In this document: piece after piece, positions 1 through 6,419 of the stretch
Layout of the letters: every line of letters begins with the position of its first letter
Numbering within the stretch: the stretch's first letter is position 1
Source: Geminicoccaceae bacterium
GTDB lineage: Bacteria > Pseudomonadota > Alphaproteobacteria > Geminicoccales > Geminicoccaceae
Assembly (NCBI GenBank): GCA_025054575.1
Contig: JANWZN010000015.1
Span: forward strand, 1 to 34,396
Reading direction: 5' to 3'
DNA: 34,396 nt
Position numbers and translations under genes: made by a program
The notes under the pieces: generated by a model
The model's input: the letters and a program-made list of their open reading frames with translations, nothing else
Database searches by the model: none
Told to the model about the DNA's origin: nothing

Positions 1-708
1 GACCACCGTGATCTGGAAGGAGGGGGCGGCACCGGCCTTGCCGCGCCTCTTGCCTTTGGCCGCGGCCGAGCCGTCGTCGAGCTCGAGCACGAGCTTGACG
101 AACTGTTTGTCGGCGAACGGTTTGCGCAGATTGACCTGCAACTCGCCCGTGCTCGGATTGTAGTTGATTCCGTTCTTGGCGATCTTGGCGCCGCCCTTGC
201 CGCGCAGCACCCGGCCGATGTCGTAGACCGTGTCGAGATTGGCGTAGCCCGTGATCTCGCCGCCCGAAACGGTGGGCACCAGCAGCGTCGGCAGGAGATT
301 GGCCGACAGATCGAGACGGAAGGAGGTCGCCCCCGGACCGACTCCGATCCCGACCATGCGATCGAGGCCGGCATAAGCGAGATCGGTCGAGCTCGAGGCG
401 GTCAGATCGCGCGCGTTGCGGTTGAGATTCGAGGTGCTCAAGATCCGATTGACGTCGCTGCGCGTGATCGTGCCCATCTGATCGCGCGCGAGCGCCCGTT
501 CGATCTTCTTGAAGATCGCGTCCTCGGCCAGCCGCTCGCCCTGCACCGCCTGCTTGTTGGAGGCTGTGAGCTCGGCGAACACCTCGGGCAGCCAGAGCAC
601 GTTGTCGGCGACGAACGCACCGCCCTTCTTCTGCGCGAGCGCCGTATGCGGCGCCGTGAACAGGCCGACCGCGGCCGCGGTCGCGAGGAGCATCACCCGA
701 AGCTGCAT
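1..708 (-). CDS. Secreted protein of unknown function (3' end outside window)
   Basis: Only the first 236 residues are inside the window; the gene runs off its left edge. The ATG at 708 follows a GGGAG ribosome site (717-721). Residues 1-25 form a clear Sec signal peptide (hydrophobic LLATAAAVGLF, then TALA before QKK), so the product is probably periplasmic, surface-bound or released. The mature part starts with a mixed alpha/beta segment and later has Gly/Ala-rich stretches and a basic KGKRRGKAG patch near residue 222. I recognise no family: there is no lipobox, no haem CXXCH and no catalytic signature. It is transcribed away from the crp gene, with 166 bp between them that holds a perfect 12 bp palindrome. 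The reading frame is well supported by the signal peptide and codon use; the function is unknown. Confidence 0.75.
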   Translation of the reverse strand, partial: MQLRVMLLATAAAVGLFTAPHTALAQKKGGAFVADNVLWLPEVFAELTASNKQAVQGERLAEDAIFKKIERALARDQMGTITRSDVNRILSTSNLNRNARDLTASSSTDLAYAGLDRMVGIGVGPGATSFRLDLSANLLPTLLVPTVSGGEITGYANLDTVYDIGRVLRGKGGAKIAKNGINYNPSTGELQVNLRKPFADKQFVKLVLELDDGSAAAKGKRRGKAGAAPSFQITVV

Positions 709-808
709 GGTCTACTCTCCCGGAAGGCGCCAGCGCGTAGCACGCTCTCGCGCAAAGGTTATGCAAGCACGCGTAACGCGCAAGACCCTAGCGAGAGAAA
801 ACTACCAG

Positions 809-820
809 AACGTTAACGTT
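809..820. promoter_or_regulatory. Perfect 12 bp palindrome AACGTTAACGTT, possible operator
   Basis: AACGTTAACGTT is a perfect AT-rich palindrome in otherwise GC-rich DNA. It lies about 100 bp upstream of the secreted-protein ATG (708) and 55 bp beyond the stop of the Crp-type gene. Such a symmetric site suits a dimeric repressor or activator. It does not match the CRP (TGTGA-N6-TCACA) or FNR (TTGAT-N4-ATCAA) consensus, so the binding protein is unknown. Confidence 0.3.
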
Positions 821-874
821 GCGCGGCACCCGCGGCAGCGCCGTCGCCCATGCGAGCCTGCTCGCGCAGGCGCC

Positions 875-1576
875 TCAGCGCCCGTCGGCGGCGATCCGCT
901 CGAGCGCCGGCCGGTCGACGAGGACGAGCCGGCGGCCGTCGTGCCGGACGAGCCCGGCCTCGCGCCAGAGCGAGAGCTGGCGGTTGACGTTCTCGCGGGC
1001 GAGCCCGCAATAGGCGCCGAGCTCGCGCTGGCTGAGCTCGAGCTCGATGCGCACCCCGTCCGCCACCGCCCGGCCGTGGTCGGCGGCGAGACGCAACAGC
1101 GCGCGCGCGACCCGCGGTGCCATCGCCCGCAGGCCGGCGTCCTCGACCATCTCGGTGGTCCGCCGCAGCCGCTGGCACAGAACGCCGATCACCCGCAGCG
1201 CCACCTCGGGATGCCGCTCGAGGAAGGCCAGGACGTCGCGCCGCTTGAGGCAGAAGAGCTCGCAAGCCTCGAGCGCGGTGGCATCGGCACTCCGGGGCTT
1301 GCCGTCGAGGATCGCCATCTCGCCGAAGGTCTGGCCGGGATCGACGAAATTGAGCACCGCCTCGCGGCCCTCGGGCGTCACCGTGGCGATTCGCACCCGG
1401 CCGCTCACGACGACGGCGAGGCTGTCGCCGGGATCGCCTTTCTGGAAGATCGTCCGGCCCGCGGGCACCTTGACCATGGTGCCGAAGGCCACGAGCCGGT
1501 CGATCTCGTCCTCGGTCAAGGAGCCGAAGAAATCGCTGTCGGCGAGTGCCTCGCGGACGCGCTCGAGCTTTTCCAC
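875..1576 (-). CDS. Crp/Fnr-family transcriptional regulator
   Basis: A 233-residue cytoplasmic regulator of normal family length. Residues 15-125 form the cyclic-nucleotide-binding beta-roll. The phosphate-binding cassette is well kept (F84 G85 E86 and R95 S96, matching G71/E72 and R82/S83 of E. coli CRP), so cAMP or a similar ligand is plausible. A long dimerisation helix follows (about 112-145), and then a winged helix with a Crp-type recognition motif at 183-206 (LSQRELGAYCGLARENVNRQ). The N-terminal cysteine cluster of oxygen-sensing FNR proteins is absent. The start is GTG at 1576 with GGAGG eight bases upstream (1585-1589). The gene lies 58 bp downstream of an alcohol dehydrogenase on the same strand and may be co-transcribed with it. 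Its targets cannot be read from the sequence. Confidence 0.9.
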   Translation of the reverse strand: MEKLERVREALADSDFFGSLTEDEIDRLVAFGTMVKVPAGRTIFQKGDPGDSLAVVVSGRVRIATVTPEGREAVLNFVDPGQTFGEMAILDGKPRSADATALEACELFCLKRRDVLAFLERHPEVALRVIGVLCQRLRRTTEMVEDAGLRAMAPRVARALLRLAADHGRAVADGVRIELELSQRELGAYCGLARENVNRQLSLWREAGLVRHDGRRLVLVDRPALERIAADGR

Positions 1577-1634
1577 GGGCGGTTCCTCCAGGTGCCGGCC
1601 CCCGTCTTTCGCGGGATGCCGCTGGCGCGCGCAC

Positions 1635-2624
1635 TCAGAGTATCAGGACCGCCGCCCCCTGTAAGCGCCCATCCCGCAGCGCAGCGAGCGCCTCGTTCGC
1701 GGCCTCGAGCGGATAGCGCACGGTCTCGGTCGCCACGGGCGTGCGCGCGAGCTTGTCGAAGAGCCCGAGCCCGTCGGCGCGGGTCAGGTTGGCGACCGAG
1801 CGGACCACCCGCTCCTCCCACAAGATCCGATAGGGAAAGGCGGGAATGTCGCTCATGTGGATGCCGCCCAGCACCACGACCCCGCCCTTGTCGACCGCGC
1901 GCAGGGCGGCCGGGACGAGGGCCCCCACCGGTGCGAAGACGATCGCGGCATCGAGCGGCACGGGCGCCGGCTCGTCGGAGCCCCCGGCCCACGCCACCCC
2001 GAGCCGCCGGGCGAAGGCCTGCGCCGCCCGATCGCCGGGGCGGGTGAAGGCGTAGACCTCGCGCCCGTCCGCGCGCGCGATCTGGGCCAGGATGTGCGCC
2101 GCGGCGCCGAAGCCGTAGATGCCGAGCCGCTTCGCCTCCCCCGCCATGCGGTAGGCGCGAAAACCGATGAGCCCGGCGCACAGAAGCGGCGCCTGGGCGA
2201 CCGGATCGCCCGGCGGCAGCGGAAAGCAGTAGCGGGCATCGGCCAGCGTATACTCGGCATAGCCGCCGTCGCGGGTGTAGCCCGTGAACAGCGGGTCGTC
2301 GCAGAGATTCTCCCGCTGCGAGCGGCAGAAGCGGCAGACCCCGCAGGTCCGGCCGAGCCAGGGCACGCCCACCCGCTGGCCGATCGCGAGGCCCGCGACG
2401 CCTGCGCCGAGGCCCGCGACCTCGCCCACGATCTCGTGCCCCGGCACGACCGGGAGCTTCGGCTCGGGCAGCTCACCGTCGACCAGGTGCAGATCGGTGC
2501 GGCAGACCCCGCAGGCGAGCACCTTCACGAGCACCTCGCCCGGCCCGGGGGTCGGTATCGCGAGCTCGGCCAGGCGCAACGGCCGGCCCGGCGCCTCGAG
2601 CAGCATCGCACGCATGCCCGCCAC
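1635..2624 (-). CDS. Zinc-dependent alcohol dehydrogenase (MDR family)
   Basis: A 329-residue medium-chain dehydrogenase that should oxidise an alcohol or reduce an aldehyde with NAD(P). The catalytic zinc site is visible as C41 in GVCRTDLH, H63-E64 in PGHE, and a cysteine in LLCAG. The structural zinc lobe has four cysteines with classical spacing (C94, C97, C100, C108). A Rossmann loop follows in GIYGFGAAAHILAQIA. The closest group I recognise is the short AdhP-like 'zinc-binding alcohol dehydrogenase family'; the substrate is unknown. The GTG start at 2624 is supported by a strong GGAGGGAGGA ribosome site (2631-2640). It diverges from a small membrane protein gene with 73 bp between starts, and that gap carries an AT island (TTATATG, 2659-2665) that could be a promoter element. 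The Crp-type regulator lies downstream. Confidence 0.9.
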   Translation of the reverse strand: MAGMRAMLLEAPGRPLRLAELAIPTPGPGEVLVKVLACGVCRTDLHLVDGELPEPKLPVVPGHEIVGEVAGLGAGVAGLAIGQRVGVPWLGRTCGVCRFCRSQRENLCDDPLFTGYTRDGGYAEYTLADARYCFPLPPGDPVAQAPLLCAGLIGFRAYRMAGEAKRLGIYGFGAAAHILAQIARADGREVYAFTRPGDRAAQAFARRLGVAWAGGSDEPAPVPLDAAIVFAPVGALVPAALRAVDKGGVVVLGGIHMSDIPAFPYRILWEERVVRSVANLTRADGLGLFDKLARTPVATETVRYPLEAANEALAALRDGRLQGAAVLIL

Positions 2625-2697
2625 GGGCGTTCCTCCCTCCGCTCGCGTCCAGCGCTTCTTATATGCGGGCGAGCCGCACCGATCGGGAGGCCGCCCC

Positions 2698-2916
2698 TTG
2701 ACCCTACCCTGGACGCTGGCACTCCTGTTGGCCGGCCTCGGCCTTTCGGGCTTCTGTCTCTGGCATCAGCGCCGGCCGCGCGAGCTCGGCGAGGTGTCGC
2801 TCTTCCCCTCGACCTTCCTGTTGGGCGTGGGCCTGATCCTCGTGGTCCTGGCGCTCGCGCATCTGGTCACGCTCGCGACCGGCCATGCCCCGCCGGGGCG
2901 GATCCCGCGGCTGTGA
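2698..2916 (+). CDS. Small two-helix membrane protein
   Basis: A 72-residue protein starting at TTG (2698), with GGGAGG seven bases upstream (2685-2690). It has two strong hydrophobic segments, about residues 4-22 (WTLALLLAGLGLSGFCLW) and 41-63 (FLLGVGLILVVLALAHLVTLA). They are joined by a short basic and acidic loop (HQRRPRELGEVS), with a proline/arginine-rich tail. It is probably an inner-membrane hairpin. I recognise no named family. It diverges from the alcohol dehydrogenase and ends 30 bp before the convergent stop of the next dehydrogenase. The ribosome site, the two membrane helices and the clean stop make it credible despite its size; the function is unknown. Confidence 0.6.
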   Translation: MTLPWTLALLLAGLGLSGFCLWHQRRPRELGEVSLFPSTFLLGVGLILVVLALAHLVTLATGHAPPGRIPRL

Positions 2917-2946
2917 GAACCGCCAGTGCGGCCGGGCCGCGCCGGC

Positions 2947-4095
2947 TCAGGCGGCGAGGAGCGTCTCGTCGGGCACGATCGTGGCCTTGACCGCGCGCAT
3001 CTGGTTGGCGGCGTCGATCGCCGCCTGCACGCCCTGCTCGTCGAACGGGAAGAGCGTCTGCATCGCGCGCCAGGGATAGCGGTCGCGGGCCCGGTCGAGC
3101 ATCTTGATGCCGAGCGGGATGTCGTTCGCGGTGAACGCCCAGGAGCCCAGGATCGTCACGTCCTTGGTGCAGATCCGGTGCCAGTTGGTGAGGATGGGCC
3201 CGGCATCGGTGAACTGGCCCATCTCGACGTAGCAGCCGCCGTCGCGAAGGAATTCTATCCCCTCGGGCCCGGCGGTGGGATGGCCCGAGCAGTCCATGAC
3301 CAGATCCGCGCCGTAGCCGCCCACGAGCTCGCGCACCCGCGCGATCCGCGCCTCGGGGGTGGAAACCTCCTCGATGTTCACGGTGGCGACGGCCCCGAAG
3401 GCGCGGGCGAGCTCGAGCCGCGGCGTCTCGGGGGCGCCGACCGCGATCACCTTGCCCGCCCCCATCTCGTAGGCCGCGGCGATCGCGAGGATGCCGATCG
3501 GCCCCGTGCCCTGGATGACGACCGAAGCCCCCCAGGGGAAGCCGCCCGCCTTTTTGGCCCGCTCGAAGCCGCGGATGCAGGAGGTCAAGGGCTCGGAGAG
3601 CGAGCCCAACAAGAGCGGCATGTCGTCCGGCAGCTTGTAGATCTTGGTGCCGGGCAGCATGTCGAGATCGACATAGACCATCTCGGCCCAACCGCCCCAC
3701 AAGTGCGGCGGCTTCTCGAAGCCCAGATAGCGGCCGTAATAGACGGGCGTGAGGCACTTGTTGGCCTGCTCGGGATAGCGCCGGCACCAATCGCACTGGC
3801 CGCAGGGCATCAAGGGCGGCAGCATGACCTTGGAGCCGACCTCGAGCTTCTGGCCGGTCCAATCCGTCTCGAGCTCCGGGCCTTTCTCGACGATCACGCC
3901 TGCGAGCTCGTGGCCGAGGGTGAAGGGCCAGGGCAGCGGCTTGGGCCAGTGACCCTTCAAGATGTGCAGATCCGTTCCACACACCCCGCAGCAGCCGATG
4001 CGGATGAGCGCCGCCTTCTTGGGCACCGGGGGTTTCGGGACGGTGCGGATGACCGGCTTCGCCCCCGGCCCGTCGAACGTCGCCACGCGGATCAC
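2947..4095 (-). CDS. Zinc-binding MDR dehydrogenase, sorbitol/threonine dehydrogenase-like
   Basis: A 382-residue zinc dehydrogenase. The catalytic zinc ligands are C39 (CGVCGTDLH) and H62-E63 (LGHE), with a probable further ligand in LSEPLTSC. The cofactor loop is GTGPIGILA. The structural zinc lobe has C98, C101, C104 and C114, so the last gap is nine residues instead of the usual seven. An aromatic insert follows (YYGRYLGFEKPPHLWGGWAE), typical of a poorly characterised MDR branch. It is not crotonyl-CoA carboxylase/reductase, which lacks this zinc lobe. The GTG at 4095 is chosen because GGAG lies six bases upstream; a second in-frame GTG at 4086 is less likely. It lies 149 bp downstream of the acyl-CoA mutase genes on the same strand, suggesting but not proving a shared pathway. 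The substrate is unknown. Confidence 0.88.
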   Translation of the reverse strand: MIRVATFDGPGAKPVIRTVPKPPVPKKAALIRIGCCGVCGTDLHILKGHWPKPLPWPFTLGHELAGVIVEKGPELETDWTGQKLEVGSKVMLPPLMPCGQCDWCRRYPEQANKCLTPVYYGRYLGFEKPPHLWGGWAEMVYVDLDMLPGTKIYKLPDDMPLLLGSLSEPLTSCIRGFERAKKAGGFPWGASVVIQGTGPIGILAIAAAYEMGAGKVIAVGAPETPRLELARAFGAVATVNIEEVSTPEARIARVRELVGGYGADLVMDCSGHPTAGPEGIEFLRDGGCYVEMGQFTDAGPILTNWHRICTKDVTILGSWAFTANDIPLGIKMLDRARDRYPWRAMQTLFPFDEQGVQAAIDAANQMRAVKATIVPDETLLAA

Positions 4096-4224
4096 GCTCG
4101 TCTCCAGCCTCGCTGCCAGCGCCTGCGCCGATCCTGGAACGCGCGGCCGCGATCGGCAATCGGCGTCGTCGGATGCCCCGCCGGCGCGGGCTGCGGGAAG
4201 GGCGCTCGCCGCCTGAGGCGTCCC

Positions 4225-4240
4225 CCCGCCGGCCGGCGGG
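4225..4240. repeat. Perfect 16 bp GC palindrome after the mutase stop
   Basis: CCCGCCGGCCGGCGGG is a perfect inverted repeat four bases beyond the stop of the mutase large subunit. It may mark an RNA 3' end or slow transcription, but no T-tract follows on the minus strand, so it is not a canonical intrinsic terminator. A similar element with the same GCCGGCCGGC core lies at 22927-22942. Confidence 0.45.
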
Positions 4241-4244
4241 CGGA

Positions 4245-6419
4245 TCAGGCCGCCTTGCGTCGGGCGGAAAGGACGAGCTCGACGATGTCGGCCATGATCT
4301 GGTCGACGCGGTAGTCCTTGGGCGTGTAGACCCGGGCGACGCCCATCGCGAGCAGGCGCTTCGCGTCCTCGGGCGGGACGATGCCGCCCACCACCACCGG
4401 CACCTCGCCGATCCCGAGCTTGCGCATCCGCTCGAGCACCTCGCGCACGAGCGGCTCGTGCGAGCCCGAGAGGATCGAGAGGCCGACGAGGTGCACCCCC
4501 TCCTCGAGCGCGGTCGTGGCGATGCGCGCCGGCGTGAGGCGAATACCGTCGTAGACCACCTCCATGCCGGAATCGCGGGCCGCCACCGCGATCTGCTCGG
4601 CACCGTTGGAATGGCCGTCGAGGCCGGGCTTGCCCACGAGGATCTTGAGCCGCCGGCCGAGCCGGCGCGAGGCCTCCTCGACCCGGGCGCGGACCGGTGC
4701 GAGGAGATCGCTGCCGACCCCGGCCACCGCCCCGACACCGGTGGGGGCGCGATATTCGCCGAACACCTCGCGCAACACCTGGGCCCATTCGCCGGTCGTC
4801 ACCCCGGCCCGGGCACAGTCGATCGAGGGCGGCAGGATGTTGCGGCCCTCCTGCGCCGCCTCGCGCAACGCCGCCAGCGCCGCCGCCACCGCCTTCGCAT
4901 CGCGCCGCGCCCGATGCGCCTCGAGCCGCGCGATCTGCTCGGCCTCGGCACGCGGATCGACCGCCAGAAAGCCGCCCTCGCCGGCGGTCAAGGGCGAGGG
5001 CTCGCTCTCGGTGAAACAGTTGACGCCGACGACCGGCAAGGCACCCGAGGCGATCGCCGCCACGCGCTTGGTGTTGCTCTCGACCAGCCGTGCTTTCATG
5101 TAGCCGCTCTCGACCGCGGCCATCGCGCCCCCCATCGATTCCACTCGGCCGAGTTCCTCCATGGCCGCTTCTTCGAGCTCGCGGACCTTGGCTTCGATCA
5201 CCGGCGAGCCGTCGAACAGGTCGTCGAATTCCAAGAGATCGGTCTCGTAGGCCAGGATCTGTTGGAGGCGCAGCGACCATTGCTGGTCCCAGGGCCGCGG
5301 CAGCCCGAGCGCCTCGTTCCAGGCCGGCAGTTGCAGCGCCCGGCAACGGGCCCGCTTGGAGAGGGTGACGCCGAGCGCCTCCAGAAGAATCCGATAGACG
5401 TTGTTCTCCGGCTGCTGCTCGGTGAGGCCCAAGGAATTGACCTGGACCCCGTAGCGGAACAGCCGATGCTTGGGGTCCAAGACCCCGTAGCGCTCGCGGC
5501 AGATGCGGTCCCACAGGTTGGTGAAGGCCCGCATCTTGCACATCTCGGTCACGAAGCGGATGCCGGCGTTGACGAAGAAGGAGATGCGGCCCACCACCTC
5601 GGGCAGCTCCTCCGGCCGCACCCGGCCCGAGGCCTTCACGGCGTCCAACACCGCGATCGCGGTGGCGAGCGCGTAGGCGATCTCCTGGACCGGGGTCGCC
5701 CCCGCTTCCTGCAGATGATAGGAACAGACGTTGATCGGGTTCCAGCGCGGCATCTCGCGCGCGGTGAAGGTGATCAGGTCGGTGGTCAGCCGCAGCGACG
5801 GGCCGGGCGGGAAGATGTAGGTGCCGCGCGCCAGATATTCTTTGACGATGTCGTTCTGGGTGGTGCCGGCGAGCTTCTTGCGGTCCGCCCCCTGGCGCTC
5901 GGCGACCGCGACGTAGAGCGCCAACAGCCAGGCCGCGGTGGCGTTGATCGTCATCGAGGTGTTCATCTGTTCGAGCGGGATGCCGTCGAACAGGATCCGC
6001 ATGTCCAGGATCGAATCGATCGCCACCCCGGCCATGCCGACATCGGCCACCACGCGCGGATGGTCGCTGTCGTAGCCGCGATGGGTGGCGAGGTCGAAGG
6101 CGATCGAAAGGCCGCGCTGGCCCTGCGCCAGATTGCGCTTGTAGAACGCGTTCGATTCTTCGGCCGTGGAGAAGCCGGCATATTGCCGGATCGTCCAGGG
6201 CTGGGTCGTGTACATGGTGGGATAGGGCCCGCGCAGATAGGGCGGCAGGCCCGGCAGGGTGGCGAGGAAATCGAGCCCGGCTACGTCGTCGGGGCCGTAG
6301 CGGCGGGCGAGGGCGATGCCTTCGGGCGTGAGGAACGGCTCCGACGCGTCACCCGCGCCCGGACCCGGCGCCCGCGCGGCGAGGTCGATCGCGTGCAACG
6401 ACGGGATCCGGCTCCTCAT
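4245..6419 (-). CDS. B12-dependent acyl-CoA mutase large subunit, MCM/Ecm-like hybrid
   Basis: A 724-residue coenzyme-B12 mutase that should rearrange the carbon skeleton of an acyl-CoA. The N-terminal ~155 residues read like a methylmalonyl-CoA mutase large subunit: a docking extension, then RGPYPTMYTTQPWTIRQYAGFS and ATHRGYDSDHPRV. From about IPLEQMNTSMTINATAAW onward it reads like ethylmalonyl-CoA mutase/MeaA (SYHLQEAGATP, RISFFVNAGIRFVTEMCKMRAF, VNSLGLTEQQPENNVYRI, LPAWNEALGLPRPWDQQWS). The C-terminal B12 domain is intact (D601-G-H603-SNG, then LSILSGSH and VVVGGIVPPED). Ecm/MeaA proteins that I know are shorter and act without a separate small subunit, whereas this gene's ATG overlaps the stop of a MutA-like gene by four bases (ATGA). 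The TIM-barrel arginine (PSLRL) and histidine (SYHLQ) are kept. It is certainly an acyl-CoA mutase; the substrate (methylmalonyl-, ethylmalonyl- or another CoA) is open. Confidence 0.92.
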   Translation of the reverse strand: MRSRIPSLHAIDLAARAPGPGAGDASEPFLTPEGIALARRYGPDDVAGLDFLATLPGLPPYLRGPYPTMYTTQPWTIRQYAGFSTAEESNAFYKRNLAQGQRGLSIAFDLATHRGYDSDHPRVVADVGMAGVAIDSILDMRILFDGIPLEQMNTSMTINATAAWLLALYVAVAERQGADRKKLAGTTQNDIVKEYLARGTYIFPPGPSLRLTTDLITFTAREMPRWNPINVCSYHLQEAGATPVQEIAYALATAIAVLDAVKASGRVRPEELPEVVGRISFFVNAGIRFVTEMCKMRAFTNLWDRICRERYGVLDPKHRLFRYGVQVNSLGLTEQQPENNVYRILLEALGVTLSKRARCRALQLPAWNEALGLPRPWDQQWSLRLQQILAYETDLLEFDDLFDGSPVIEAKVRELEEAAMEELGRVESMGGAMAAVESGYMKARLVESNTKRVAAIASGALPVVGVNCFTESEPSPLTAGEGGFLAVDPRAEAEQIARLEAHRARRDAKAVAAALAALREAAQEGRNILPPSIDCARAGVTTGEWAQVLREVFGEYRAPTGVGAVAGVGSDLLAPVRARVEEASRRLGRRLKILVGKPGLDGHSNGAEQIAVAARDSGMEVVYDGIRLTPARIATTALEEGVHLVGLSILSGSHEPLVREVLERMRKLGIGEVPVVVGGIVPPEDAKRLLAMGVARVYTPKDYRVDQIMADIVELVLSARRKAA

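Noticed and set aside
509-2047. Long plus-strand open frame opposite the Crp and alcohol dehydrogenase genes
   Set aside because: Its translation is Arg/Pro/Ala-rich without motifs, while the minus strand holds two clear families with ribosome sites; it is an antisense shadow at high GC.
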